Positions 18,588 through 29,294 of a DNA stretch of 64,000 nt are shown piece after piece. The DNA comes from Abyssalbus ytuae. GTDB lineage: Bacteria > Bacteroidota > Bacteroidia > Flavobacteriales > Flavobacteriaceae. A program made the position numbers and the translations under genes. The DNA lies in NCBI RefSeq assembly GCF_022807975.1, contig NZ_CP094358.1:2294001-2358000 (forward strand), given 5' to 3'. The notes beneath the pieces were generated by a model, which was not told the DNA's origin, did no database searches, and saw nothing but the letters and a program-made list of their open reading frames with translations. The first letter of the stretch is position 1, and each line of letters opens with the position of its first letter.

Positions 18588-21500
18588 CTATGATTTAGAA
18601 TTCATATATTCAGTAGGAGTCATTTTAAATTGTTTTAGGAAGTTTCTGCCAAAACTAGTTTGCGAATTATATCCAATCATCTCCGAAACTTCATAAATTT
18701 TATAATCTCCTTTACTAAGTAATTCAGCTGCTTTTTTTAATCTTGAAATATTTATAAGTTCATTAGGACTTAGATTAGACATTTCCTTAATTTTTCTATA
18801 CAAAGTAGAGCGGCTCATATTCATTATATCACATAAAGTATCAACACCAAAATCTGTATCTGAAAGATGTTCGGAAATGGTATTATCTAGTTTATTTATA
18901 AAAGTTTTGTCTGTTTTTGTACTAGCAATGCTTCTAATATGTGCTAAAGGAGAACTAGTGTAGTGCTCCATAATATGTTTTCTGTTGTTAATTAAGTTTG
19001 TTATTTGAATTTTTAGAAATTCTATTGAGAATGGTTTTTCTATATATGCTTCGGCACCAGATTCCAGTCCCTCAATTTTTGCATTTAAGTTATTTTTAGC
19101 GGTTACCAATATTACAGGAACATGGCTGTATTCTATATTAGTTTTAATATGTTTACATAAAGCAAACCCATCCATGCCAGACATCATTACATCACTAACA
19201 ATTAACTGAATATTTTCATTTTCTTTTGCCAAAATTTCAATTGCATTTTCAGCACTCGTAACTTTAATTACATGATAGCTTTCCATTAATTCTTTTCCCA
19301 CAAAATCGAGTAAATCTAAGTTATCCTCAACTAAAAGTATACTCGGTTTATATTCTTCTTTTTCTTCTTCTTCAATATTTTCAGAAGGTTTTATATCACT
19401 GTTTTGTACTACGGGTTTATTAAAATTATATAAATCTATTTTTTTGTCTTGGTGTATAGGAAGTTCAAGAACAAATACATTTAAGTTAGCAAAAGAAGTA
19501 TCTAATTTTAAAGTTCCTTTATGTTGTTCTGTTAATGAGTGTGCTAATGAAAGTCCAATTCCTGTTCCGGATGTATTATTATTCTCGGAAATTCTATAAA
19601 AAGGTTCAAATATTCTGTCTTTTAGATGGGAGGGGATAAGGTTGCCATCATTTTTAATGTAGATTTCCAGTGTTTTTTTATTTGAAATAAGGATTACTTC
19701 AATTTGTTTTTTTGCATACTTAATAGCGTTATTAAACAAATTGCTTAGTATTTTTTTTACAGCTTCTTCATCAACATAGGCATAGAGATCTGCTTCACCC
19801 AGATTGAGTGTGAAATTTATTTCTTTATCGTTAATTGCTTCACTGAATCGACTAAAAGTTTTTCTAATTAAATTAGAAATATTTGTTTTAACAAATGTAA
19901 GATTTAGACTTTCCATTTCAGTTTTTCTAAAATCTAATAGTTGGTTAACCAGATCAAGAAGGCGTGAAGTATTCTTTTCCATAATGGAAAGATTTTGAGT
20001 AAGTTCAGGATAATGATCAGCCTTTTTTAAAATTTTCTCTAACGGACTTTTTATTAAAGTGAGTGGAGTTTTAATTTCATGAGAAACATTGGTAAAAAAT
20101 TCTATTTTGGCATGATAAATTTCTTTTTCTTTTTTATCGTTTGCCAATTTAATTTTTTCAATATTTTTTCTTTCGGTTTGAAGATGATAATATCTTAAAA
20201 TTAAAAAAATTAGGGCACCAATAATTATAAAGTATAAAATATATGCAACCTTACTTCCAAAGAAGGGAGGTTGAACCTCAATTTTAAGCTTTGGTGATTC
20301 GTGGCTCCAAACACCATTACTGTTTAATGATTTTACTTTAAAAGTATAATTACCGGGAGCTAATTCAGTAAAAAAGACTCTATTATTGGTTTTTAAGTAG
20401 GTCCAGTCTTTATTTAGTCCATCTAACTTATACCAGTATTCTGTAAGTTCTGGAGCAGTAAAACTAAGAGAAGCAAAGTCAATACTAAATGAAGATTGAT
20501 TATGCTTTAATTTAATTTTATTTAATGTGGTAATTGATTCGTTTAAAGGAGAGTTTTCTTTATTTATGGAGACTTCTTTGTTATTTACTTGTAACCCCGT
20601 TAATAATATTGTGGGTTTGTTCGAATTTGTGTTAAATTCTGAAGGATTAAAACTAATCATTCCATCTACGCTTCCAAAATAGATTTCACCATTAGGATCT
20701 TTATAGGCCGAGTTATAGTTATATTGATCACTTAATAATCCATTTGATTTTGTGTAAGTTTTAATTTTGTTTAATTCTGGTTGAAATTCTACTAAACCAT
20801 TTGTAGTTGTAATCCAGAGTTTATTTTCATTGTCTTCCACTATTGCGTAAAATACATTGCTGGGAAAACCTTCTTTAGTTGAATACTTTTTGAAAGTGTT
20901 TTTTTCTTTGTTGTATAAGTTTAATCCATTTTCAGTGGCAACCCATATATTGTTTTTACTGTCTTGAAAAATAATATTTATACGATTGTTACTTATGCTA
21001 TTTAAGTTCTTACTATCATGTTTAAAAAAACCTTTTTTGTTGGTAAAAGGGTTGTAAAAATATAGGCCTTGTGTTGTTCCTGCCCAAAGCGTCCCATCTA
21101 TATCTTCAAAAAATGAGGTGTAAAAAAAGTTTTCCGGAAAGGCATCAACAATTAAAAAGTTATCTTCTTTTTTGTTGTAAATCTGTATGCCAGATGCTGT
21201 TGCCAAATATATTTCACCAGATCTTGTTTGATATATTGCTAATACAAAATTATTGGATAGTGAGCTTTTTTTATCAGTAACATCATAATGTTTTATTATA
21301 TTACCTGTGTTAATATCCATCACATCTAAACCATGATTGAAATTCCCTATCCATACCTTGTTTTTTACTGGTAAAAGAGCGTGTATATTATAGTGTGATA
21401 ACTTTTTAGGGCCTCCTGTTGATGTGTAATTTGTAAAAATTCCAGTTTTTAGATTCAGTTTATTTAGTCCGGCATCTTCAGTACCAATCCACAAGTTTCC

Positions 21501-22562
21501 ATATCGATCAGGATGAATTTCTCTAACAGCATTGCCACTAATGGAGTTTTCTCCGGGTTTAGGAAAATATTTTTTAAATTGAGAATATTGTTTGGGAGAA
21601 TAATTTATTCCTCCAAAATAAGTTCCCGCCCAAACTCCACCTTCTTTATCTATGGTTAAACAATAAACAGCATTATCAGAAATTGCATATGGATTATTAT
21701 AATTTTTTTTTAAATTTTTTAACTCATGAGTTATTAAGTTGTAAATATATATTCCAGATTCTGTAGCAATCCATAATTCATTTTCATCTTTCTTTATTAT
21801 ATCTCTAACATAAAGAGGCTCTTTAGTTGGAGGTAAAAATTTATATGTTGTTTCACTTTCAATATTATAAGCAATAACTCCATGGTTGTGAGTACCTATT
21901 AGTATTGTGTTTTTGTTTAGAAAAAATAGTGTGTTTATTCTAAAAGGTAATTTACCTTCATTAAAATTGATTATATACCTTTTAAAGGAATTATTTTCTT
22001 TTGAATATTTAAATAACTCTTGATTAGTGGATGAAACCCAGATATTATTATCGTCACTTTTTAGTAGTTTTTGTGCGTAAAAAAATAAGTCAGGTCTATA
22101 ATTAATAACCTTTTTTGTTAACGATGAATATTTGTATAAAATATTGCCTGTAATGTACCATAAGTTACCATCTGCATCATTTTCAATATCAGAAATCATA
22201 GAATTAGCTGTTTCATCTAATAAATCAAAATTTTCATACTTTTCATTATACTTATATAAACCATTATTAGTGCCAACCCATATGTTATCATTAAACTCAT
22301 GTAGAGATTCAATATGGTAACCTTTTAAACTTTTGGGGTCATCTGGATTATTTTGAAAAACTTTGAAAGTATAACCATCAAACCTGTTTAAACCATTTTT
22401 TGTTCCAAACCATAAGAAACCTTTTTTGTCTTGTATGGTTTTATTTATTGTGTTATGAGATAATCCGTTTTCTACTTTGAAGTGTTTAAAATAGTATTCT
22501 TGCCCTTTAATAGAATTTACTAACAATTGGAAAACAAAAAATGTTATTATAGCCTTTTTCAA
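18588..22562 (-). CDS. Hybrid two-component system regulator (HTCS) of PUL1
   Basis: A 1324-residue one-protein sensor-regulator. After a signal peptide come about 14 two-component propeller repeats (for example DKKGFLWFGTKNGLNRFDGY), then a Y_Y_Y domain (about 690-765, YWYKLDGLNKDWTYL) and one membrane helix near 780. The kinase core has the phosphoacceptor in NVSHEIKTPLTLI (near 826) and the HATPase in GTGIGLSLAHSL. A receiver domain follows with its Asp in LIVSDVMMSGMDG (near 1124). The AraC-type HTH at the end (about 1225-1320, EVSEMIGYNSQTSFGRNFLKQFKMTP) binds DNA. HTCS proteins sense oligosaccharides in the periplasm and activate the neighbouring susCD genes, here the divergent PUL1. 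Confidence 0.95.
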   Translation of the reverse strand: MKKAIITFFVFQLLVNSIKGQEYYFKHFKVENGLSHNTINKTIQDKKGFLWFGTKNGLNRFDGYTFKVFQNNPDDPKSLKGYHIESLHEFNDNIWVGTNNGLYKYNEKYENFDLLDETANSMISDIENDADGNLWYITGNILYKYSSLTKKVINYRPDLFFYAQKLLKSDDNNIWVSSTNQELFKYSKENNSFKRYIINFNEGKLPFRINTLFFLNKNTILIGTHNHGVIAYNIESETTYKFLPPTKEPLYVRDIIKKDENELWIATESGIYIYNLITHELKNLKKNYNNPYAISDNAVYCLTIDKEGGVWAGTYFGGINYSPKQYSQFKKYFPKPGENSISGNAVREIHPDRYGNLWIGTEDAGLNKLNLKTGIFTNYTSTGGPKKLSHYNIHALLPVKNKVWIGNFNHGLDVMDINTGNIIKHYDVTDKKSSLSNNFVLAIYQTRSGEIYLATASGIQIYNKKEDNFLIVDAFPENFFYTSFFEDIDGTLWAGTTQGLYFYNPFTNKKGFFKHDSKNLNSISNNRINIIFQDSKNNIWVATENGLNLYNKEKNTFKKYSTKEGFPSNVFYAIVEDNENKLWITTTNGLVEFQPELNKIKTYTKSNGLLSDQYNYNSAYKDPNGEIYFGSVDGMISFNPSEFNTNSNKPTILLTGLQVNNKEVSINKENSPLNESITTLNKIKLKHNQSSFSIDFASLSFTAPELTEYWYKLDGLNKDWTYLKTNNRVFFTELAPGNYTFKVKSLNSNGVWSHESPKLKIEVQPPFFGSKVAYILYFIIIGALIFLILRYYHLQTERKNIEKIKLANDKKEKEIYHAKIEFFTNVSHEIKTPLTLIKSPLEKILKKADHYPELTQNLSIMEKNTSRLLDLVNQLLDFRKTEMESLNLTFVKTNISNLIRKTFSRFSEAINDKEINFTLNLGEADLYAYVDEEAVKKILSNLFNNAIKYAKKQIEVILISNKKTLEIYIKNDGNLIPSHLKDRIFEPFYRISENNNTSGTGIGLSLAHSLTEQHKGTLKLDTSFANLNVFVLELPIHQDKKIDLYNFNKPVVQNSDIKPSENIEEEEKEEYKPSILLVEDNLDLLDFVGKELMESYHVIKVTSAENAIEILAKENENIQLIVSDVMMSGMDGFALCKHIKTNIEYSHVPVILVTAKNNLNAKIEGLESGAEAYIEKPFSIEFLKIQITNLINNRKHIMEHYTSSPLAHIRSIASTKTDKTFINKLDNTISEHLSDTDFGVDTLCDIMNMSRSTLYRKIKEMSNLSPNELINISRLKKAAELLSKGDYKIYEVSEMIGYNSQTSFGRNFLKQFKMTPTEYMNSKS

Positions 22563-22950
22563 TGTTTAAAAATTTGGTAAAAATATAAGGATTATTCACT
22601 GATCAAATTGTCTCATTGTTCTGCAATTTGAGTCAAAACAAACGTAGAAAAAGCTTAAATGTAAACTTTGAACAATATTGGCGAGATAACGGTACAATAT
22701 TTTATTGAAAGTAGTATTGTTTTTCTTCTATTTGAAATAATTATTAAAAAAGCAATTTACGATGTTTTTATTGAGAATTTATCAATATTAACATATGAAT
22801 ATTGAGATAAAACAAATTAAATAGTTTTTTGACATTAATATAAAGTTAGTAAAATATTCAATTTTGGTTGAATTTTTAAAAAGAAGAGCTGGATTTTGAA
22901 ATAATAAGCTCTGTAATTCTTTTTGAAGGAGCAAAGTTTTTTTAGGAATA
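22563..22950. promoter_or_regulatory. Divergent intergenic region between HTCS1 and galM/PUL1
   Basis: This 388-bp AT-rich region separates the minus-strand HTCS from the plus-strand galM remnant and PUL1. On the minus strand, 22646-22639 reads TACGTTTG, matching the TAnnTTTG -7 element about 77 bp before the HTCS start. An 8-bp perfect inverted repeat (TCAAATTG at 22603-22610 and CAATTTGA at 22624-22631) lies just downstream of it and could be an operator or a leader hairpin. I see no coding potential. The element calls are weak individually. Confidence 0.35.
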
Positions 22951-23754
22951 ATGAAAAGTAAAATTACTCTATTAATAATCATATTGGGATTATTTTTCTC
23001 TTGTAAAAAGAAAAACAAAATAGATGTAATTGCTGAAACTGAAAAAACAGATAAAAATGGAATACTTACTGATGTTGTAATTGGAATAGGTAATATTAAG
23101 TCATATAAAGAATCTAAAAAACCATATTTTGGAGCTACTATAGGTAGGGATGGAAATCATATAGCTAAAGGAAAATTCTTTTTAAAAGGTAAAGAATACA
23201 ACATACCTGTAAATAATAAAGAAAATTCGCTGCATGGTGTTCAAGATGTTGTATGGGATGTAGAACAACCAAATAAAAGTACTATAGCATTTAGCTATTT
23301 ATCTCCGGATATGGAAGAAGGTTTTCCTGGTAATTTAAACGTAAAAGTAACTTATGATCTAACATAAAATAAATCTATTTTAATGAAGTTTGAAACTCCC
23401 CCCAATAAAACTACAGTTGTTAATTTAACAAACCATACTTTTTTTAATTTAAATGGTGAGGGTGGTAGATCTATTTTAGATCATTCACTGCAATTATTTG
23501 CTGATAAATTTACCCCATTAGATAAAGGCTTAATCCCTACAGGTGAATTAAAATCTGTAGCTGGAACCCCCTTTGATTTTACAAATCCATATACTATTGG
23601 AGAATGCATAGAAGCTAATTATATAAATAGGTTACCAATAAAACTTGGTACAGATCAATCTTTAATAGGGTTAGTTAGAGTAGCTCCCCTTTCTCACGGA
23701 CAATTACTTAATCGTTTTAGTAAATTAATTAACCATTCATATAAACTTAACTAA
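22951..23754 (+). pseudogene. galM: Broken aldose 1-epimerase (GalM), lipoprotein type
   Basis: This encodes a periplasmic mutarotase-like lipoprotein (lipobox ILGLFFSCKKK, cysteine 18) but is interrupted. The first part (22951-23367) carries KPYFGATIGRDGNHIAKGKF and ENSLHGVQDVVWDVEQ and ends KVTYDLT at a TAA at 23365-23367. The frame continues without shift to an ATG at 23383 and on through PNKTTVVNLTNHTFFNLNGEGG, KFTPLDKGLIPTGELK and GTPFDF to 23754. Conserved GalM sequence therefore aligns across the stop, with TAA in place of one residue. The 3' end is also eroded: the sequence turns unrelated after about 23640, and the C-terminal region with the catalytic glutamate is missing (about 267 codons against the usual 350-380). 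No functional enzyme is expected. Confidence 0.88.
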
Positions 23755-23866
23755 AAACTAATCATTAATGAAAGCAACTTTTAATTTGAAAAGCAAGAAA
23801 TTAATCTAGTATTTCTTTATTAGAAAGAATAAATAATAAGGAAATTAAACCAAACAAAATTAAATT

Positions 23867-26800
23867 ATGAAAAGAATCATAATGAACAGAGGGTTATATC
23901 CTGGGGCCAAGGATTCTTCTCTTTACGTTTTTAAAAGAAATTTAAAAACGAAACTATTAATATTTTTACTTCTGGCTTCATTATTTGAAGTTCAATCGAA
24001 TACAATTGCTAATGGTTTAAAACATGAGTTTAGTGTAACACACACAATAAATGAAAATTTTAATGCTTTTGAAGCAATATCAGAAACTGGATTCTTATCA
24101 AATAACAAGTTAAATAGGAGTGAAATTTTAGATGAAGGGGTGAAATTTATACAACAAATACAACAGATAGAAATAAAAGGTCATGTTTCTACTGCTGTAG
24201 ATAATGCCCCTTTACCTGGTGCGAGTATTATAGAAAAAGGAACGGGTAATGGTGTGGTAACCGATTTTGACGGAAACTTTTCTATAAATGTTACAAGTAA
24301 GGATGCTATACTGGTTATTTCCTATTTAGGCTTTATGACAAAAGAAATTTTGCTAAAGGGAGAAACAGAACTTAAAATTGTTTTGGACGAAGAAACGGAT
24401 AGACTGGAAGAAGTAGTTGTCGTGGGCTTCGGTACACAGAAAAAAATATCATTAACTGGAGCGATTTCTACTATAAATATAGAAGAAATGGAAGAAATGA
24501 AATCAAATCCAACCTCTAGTGTATCAAATGCTCTATCTGGAAATGTACCGGGAATCATGGGCATGTTGCAATCAGGCCAACCGGGAAAGAACATTTCTGA
24601 ATTCTGGATACGGGGAATATCTACTTTTGGAGGAGGTACCAATCCCTTGGTTTTGGTAGATAATATTGAGCGTGACTTAAATGAACTGAATATTGAAGAT
24701 ATTAAATCTATATCAGTATTAAAAGATGCTGCCGAAACAGCTATGTATGGGGCCAGAGGAGCAAATGGTGTGATTCTGATTACTACTAAAAGGGGAAGAG
24801 ACGGCAAAATAGAAATCAATTTCAAAGATGAATTCATTTACAATACCCGAACAATTACACCTGACTTTGTAGATGGTATAACTTATGCCAATCTGTTAAA
24901 TGAAGCACGCATTACCCGTAACGAAGCTCCAATTTATCAGCCGGAAGAATTGGAAATTTTACGTTTAGGCCTGGATCCTGATTTATACCCTAATGTAGAT
25001 TGGAAAGAATTACTACTAAGAGATTCGGCCATGACATACCGTGCTAATTTGAATATGAGGGGTGGTGGGGCAAAGTCTCGGTATTATGTTTCGGGAAGTT
25101 ATGTAAACGAAGGTGGTATGTATGAAATTGACAAATCGCTTAAAGACGATTATAATACCAATGCAAATTATAAACGTTGGAATTATCGCCTCAATGCAGA
25201 TTTTAATATCACTAACACAACAGTGGTGAAAATTGGTGTTGCAGGGTCTCTTAGTAAACGCAATAGCCCGGGGCTTGGAGATGATGATTTTTGGGGATCG
25301 CTATTTGGCTATTCCCCAATTCGTACTCCTGTCCTTTATTCAAATGGTTATGTGCCTGCAGTTGGAGCAGGAAATCAGACAAATCCTTGGGTGATGGCTA
25401 CCCAAACGGGGTTTAATGAAAATTGGGTCAATAAGGTACAAACAAACATTACTGTTGAACAAGATCTTGATTTCGTTACTCCTGGTCTTCGTATGAGAGG
25501 AATAGTTGGTTATGATATTCAGAATGAAAACAACATCGAACGTCGTAAATGGCCTGAACAATGGCGGGCTTCCCGTGCACGTGATGCAAACGGAGATTTA
25601 GTGTTTACACATGTTAGTGATCCGCAGGAATTGACTCAGTCCAGTAGCTCATCAGGAAACAGGTTAGAATTTTATGATCTGATGGTTAATTATGACCGTG
25701 ATTTTGGCAATCATACTGTAGGTGGTGGAATACGATTTACGCGGGATGCGTTTGTGCAAACCGTTGATCTTGGTAATGATATTAAAAATGGTATTTCCAG
25801 ACGCAACCAAGGTTTGGCTGGACGACTACTTTATAATTGGAAAGATAAGTATTTTATTAACTTCAATTTTGGTTATACCGGATCGGAGAACTTTGCTCCC
25901 GGAAAACAATATGGTTTTTTTCCTGCTATCTCAGGAGCCTACAATTTAGCTGCAGAAAAGTTTATGAAAGATCATGTAGGTTGGCTTAAATTGTTTAAAA
26001 TTAGGTATTCCTATGGTAAAGCAGGAAACGACCAGTTAATAATAGATAATAATCGAGAGCGTTTTCCTTATTTATATACGATCTCAGAGATTTTAAATGA
26101 CGATGGAAATCCCGATGGCGGCTATCAGTGGGCTGACTATGGCTCTGATAGATATTATGGAGGAATAATATACTCACAAGTAGCCTCGTCCAATGTAACC
26201 TGGGAGGTTGCAACAAAACAAAATCTCGGTTTTGATATAGAAACCAAAGACATTACGGCAAATCTAGATTTCTTTAATGAGAAGCGTACAGGGATTTATT
26301 TAACAAGGAATTATTTGCCTGCCATTGTCGGATTGGAAAGTACGCCAAGAGCTAACGTAGGAATTGTTAAATCACGCGGTTTCGACGGGCGTTTCCAATA
26401 CATGAAACAAATTGGTGAGGTAAACTTGACGGTAAGAAGCAACATTACCTATAGTAAAAACGAGATCGTAGAAAAAGATGAAGAAAATAATGTCTATGGC
26501 TATCAAAATGAAGAAGGATCGCGGGTAGATCAGTCTAGAGGGCTCATCGCTTTGGGTCTGTTTAAAGATTATGATGATATTAGAAACAGTCCTACACAAA
26601 CATTTGGAACGTATCAACCTGGAGATATTAAATATAAAGATGTTAATGGTGATGGGGTTATTGATGATGGCGATCGCGTGGCAATAGGGGCAACCAGACG
26701 TCCAAATTTAATATATGGAATGGGAGTTTCCGTTAATTGGCGCAGATTTAGCCTTGGTGTTCATTTTCAAGGAGCAGGGAAATCCACTTTTTCTATCTAT

Positions 26801-27211
26801 GGAAAAACCGTTTATGCATTTAGCGAAGGAGAATGGGGGCAAGTAATGAAAGGTGTTATGGGGAATAATCGTTGGATTTCTGCCGATATTTCAGGAGATC
26901 CATCCACTGAAGATCCTAATGCTTCTTATCCACGCTTAAGCTATGGTGAAAATCCAAATAATTTCAGGGAATCAACATTCTGGTTAAGGGATGGCCGGTA
27001 TCTCCGTCTTAAGACGATAGATATTGGCTATAATCTACCCAAAAGTCTTACTAGTAAAGTGAGAGTAGAAAATATTCGATTGTATGTGGTGGGAACTAAT
27101 TTGGTTACGTGGTCTAAATTCAAACTTTGGGATCCGGAATTGGCTTCACCTCGGGGAGAAGATTACCCTCCTACCAAATCCATTACATTGGGAATTAATG
27201 TTAATCTGTAA
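23867..27211 (+). CDS. SusC-like TonB-dependent outer membrane transporter (PUL1)
   Basis: A 1114-residue glycan importer. The N-terminal region is longer than usual (about 100 residues with signal segment LLIFLLLASLFEVQS) before the carboxypeptidase-D-like regulatory domain (IEIKGHVSTAVDNAPLPGASIIEKGTGNGVVTDFDGNFSINV). The TonB-box-like DRLEEVVVVGFGTQKK, the plug (NPLVLVDNIERDLNELNIEDIKSISVLKDAAETAMYGARGANGVILITTKRG) and a long beta-barrel follow, ending LGINVNL. It takes oligosaccharides across the outer membrane with its SusD partner. Two further in-frame Met codons near the start leave the exact start uncertain. It is 8 bp from susD. Confidence 0.95.
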   Translation: MKRIIMNRGLYPGAKDSSLYVFKRNLKTKLLIFLLLASLFEVQSNTIANGLKHEFSVTHTINENFNAFEAISETGFLSNNKLNRSEILDEGVKFIQQIQQIEIKGHVSTAVDNAPLPGASIIEKGTGNGVVTDFDGNFSINVTSKDAILVISYLGFMTKEILLKGETELKIVLDEETDRLEEVVVVGFGTQKKISLTGAISTINIEEMEEMKSNPTSSVSNALSGNVPGIMGMLQSGQPGKNISEFWIRGISTFGGGTNPLVLVDNIERDLNELNIEDIKSISVLKDAAETAMYGARGANGVILITTKRGRDGKIEINFKDEFIYNTRTITPDFVDGITYANLLNEARITRNEAPIYQPEELEILRLGLDPDLYPNVDWKELLLRDSAMTYRANLNMRGGGAKSRYYVSGSYVNEGGMYEIDKSLKDDYNTNANYKRWNYRLNADFNITNTTVVKIGVAGSLSKRNSPGLGDDDFWGSLFGYSPIRTPVLYSNGYVPAVGAGNQTNPWVMATQTGFNENWVNKVQTNITVEQDLDFVTPGLRMRGIVGYDIQNENNIERRKWPEQWRASRARDANGDLVFTHVSDPQELTQSSSSSGNRLEFYDLMVNYDRDFGNHTVGGGIRFTRDAFVQTVDLGNDIKNGISRRNQGLAGRLLYNWKDKYFINFNFGYTGSENFAPGKQYGFFPAISGAYNLAAEKFMKDHVGWLKLFKIRYSYGKAGNDQLIIDNNRERFPYLYTISEILNDDGNPDGGYQWADYGSDRYYGGIIYSQVASSNVTWEVATKQNLGFDIETKDITANLDFFNEKRTGIYLTRNYLPAIVGLESTPRANVGIVKSRGFDGRFQYMKQIGEVNLTVRSNITYSKNEIVEKDEENNVYGYQNEEGSRVDQSRGLIALGLFKDYDDIRNSPTQTFGTYQPGDIKYKDVNGDGVIDDGDRVAIGATRRPNLIYGMGVSVNWRRFSLGVHFQGAGKSTFSIYGKTVYAFSEGEWGQVMKGVMGNNRWISADISGDPSTEDPNASYPRLSYGENPNNFRESTFWLRDGRYLRLKTIDIGYNLPKSLTSKVRVENIRLYVVGTNLVTWSKFKLWDPELASPRGEDYPPTKSITLGINVNL

Positions 27212-27219
27212 ACTGAAAA

Positions 27220-29280
27220 ATGATGAATAAAAAAATATTATATATTGTTTTACTACTGGTATGCGGCACAGGTTTGATTACTTCATGTACTGATGATTAC
27301 CTTGATTCTAGCCAATATTTTAAAGATCGTCTCACAGAAGAAAAAGTATTTCAAAGTAAAGTATATTCAGAAGAATGGCTTGCCAATGTATTTGAAGAAC
27401 TTAGAGGTATCAATGCTGATGTAGCAAGTAAGGGGTTTACGCCCCATAATTTTGCTGATGATATGTATTACGGAGATAGAGACAGTGATTACGATCCGTC
27501 AAAAAATGAACTCTCTTATAATATCTTCAGAATGGGTCAATATACGGAAGATGATAAACAGGGCACTTGGACACAGTGTTATCGTGGTATTCGCAATGCA
27601 TCTACCTTCATTCATAATATTTATATGAATATAGAAATGTCTGAAGAAGAAATTGATGACTACAGAGGGCAGGCCCGATTTGCAAGAGCTTACCTATACT
27701 GGTTGTTATTACGTAAATATGGGCCAATTCCTTTGTTGCCCGATGAAGGATTGGATTATTCCGATAGTTATGATGATCTGGCTGTTCCACGTAGTACCTA
27801 CGAAGCTTGCGCAGAGTTTATAAGTAATGAAATGCTCCTTGCGGCACAAGAAATGGAGGCAAGGGGTATGGTACGTGGTCAAGACGGTTCTGCAAGACCA
27901 ACTGTAGGTGCAGCTTTAGCTACCCGGGCTAAAGTATTGATTTATGCGGCCAGCCCTTTGGTAAATGGGAATACCTCAAATTATGTGACCAGGTTAGTCG
28001 ATGACCAGGGGAGCCAATTACTTTCTTCTGACTACAATGAAGAAAAATGGGCAAAAGCAGCAGCAGCTGCCAGAGACGTGATAGAACTTGGCGTATACCA
28101 TTTATATACGGTACCTATTCAACAAACAGGAGAGGATGCTACGGTTATCCCTCCTAGTGATGGTAATTTTTCTGAAAAATCATGGCCGGCAGGTTGGGCT
28201 GATATTGACCCGGCTAAATCATATGCCCAGGTGTTTGATGGGACCTTGCCAGCTTCTGGAAATCCGGAATTGATTTTTACTAGAGGCAATAACCAGGACG
28301 GAGAAAGTATAAGTGGAATGGTTGCCCATCAGTTGCCCCGATCAGCTACTGGCTGGAATACTCATGGGTTAACACAAAAATTGGTGGATGCTTATTATAT
28401 GAATGATGGTACTAATGTACCTGGTAAAGATAAAGAAATTGGACGTGGAGATGGCTCCGACCGTGTAAGTGGATACGTAACCCAGGAGGATTATGATGCA
28501 GGTCTTTACAGACCCCTAAAACCTGGTGTTTCATTACAGTATGCTAATCGTGAACCACGGTTTTATGCTTCCGTGGCTTTTAATGGTAGTTTTTGGCCTT
28601 TGTTAAATGAGTCTCAGGAACGTAACCGAAACCAACAGGTTTTTTATTATCGAGATAATCCTAAAGGAAACGGTTTTAATTCATCTAATGCATATTGGTT
28701 GCGAACAGGTATAGGTGTAAAAAAATATGTCCATCCAAACGATACTTATGAGGGCGGAAATATTGGGAATATCGTATATAAACCTGAGCCGGCAATTCGA
28801 TATGCAGATATATTACTTTTATATTCAGAGGCATTGAATGAACTGGATGGATCTTACATTATACCATCCTGGAATGGTGGTAGTTACAATATCTCGCGCA
28901 ATATAACAGAGATGCAAAGAGGAATTCATCCTGTACGCATTCGTGCCGGTGTGCCCGACTATCCTGCCAGCGCTTATAATGATAAGGAAGAGCTAAGAAA
29001 TAGATTGAAGAGAGAACGCTTCATTGAGCTATTAGCAGAAGGGCAGCGTTATTATGACCTTCGCCGATGGATGGATGCTCCTATAGAAGAGTCATTGCCC
29101 ATTTATGGTTGTAATATCCTTATGAATGAAGAGGAACGTGATCTTTTTCATCAACCCATAGCCGTATGGGCACTTGAAACAACCTTTGCAGATAAAATGT
29201 GGTTTTGGCCCATTAGCTTTACGGAGCTTAAACGAAATAAACGTCTTACACAGAATCCTGGTTGGATTTATAACGATTAA
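27220..29280 (+). CDS. SusD-like glycan-binding lipoprotein (PUL1)
   Basis: A 686-residue outer-membrane lipoprotein with lipobox GLITSCTDDYLD (cysteine 23). It has the RagB/SusD pattern: WTQCYRGIRNASTFIHNI near 111, GQARFARAYLYWLLLRKYGPIPLLP near 151, and the C-terminal NRLKRERFIELLAEGQRYYDLRRWMD near 600. It forms the lid over the SusC barrel and binds the glycan outside the cell. At 686 residues it is longer than the SusD of PUL2 (494), which suggests extra loops for ligand contact. Two adjacent ATGs at 27220 and 27223 could start it. Confidence 0.94.
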   Translation: MMNKKILYIVLLLVCGTGLITSCTDDYLDSSQYFKDRLTEEKVFQSKVYSEEWLANVFEELRGINADVASKGFTPHNFADDMYYGDRDSDYDPSKNELSYNIFRMGQYTEDDKQGTWTQCYRGIRNASTFIHNIYMNIEMSEEEIDDYRGQARFARAYLYWLLLRKYGPIPLLPDEGLDYSDSYDDLAVPRSTYEACAEFISNEMLLAAQEMEARGMVRGQDGSARPTVGAALATRAKVLIYAASPLVNGNTSNYVTRLVDDQGSQLLSSDYNEEKWAKAAAAARDVIELGVYHLYTVPIQQTGEDATVIPPSDGNFSEKSWPAGWADIDPAKSYAQVFDGTLPASGNPELIFTRGNNQDGESISGMVAHQLPRSATGWNTHGLTQKLVDAYYMNDGTNVPGKDKEIGRGDGSDRVSGYVTQEDYDAGLYRPLKPGVSLQYANREPRFYASVAFNGSFWPLLNESQERNRNQQVFYYRDNPKGNGFNSSNAYWLRTGIGVKKYVHPNDTYEGGNIGNIVYKPEPAIRYADILLLYSEALNELDGSYIIPSWNGGSYNISRNITEMQRGIHPVRIRAGVPDYPASAYNDKEELRNRLKRERFIELLAEGQRYYDLRRWMDAPIEESLPIYGCNILMNEEERDLFHQPIAVWALETTFADKMWFWPISFTELKRNKRLTQNPGWIYND

Positions 29281-29294
29281 TAAAATATAGTATC

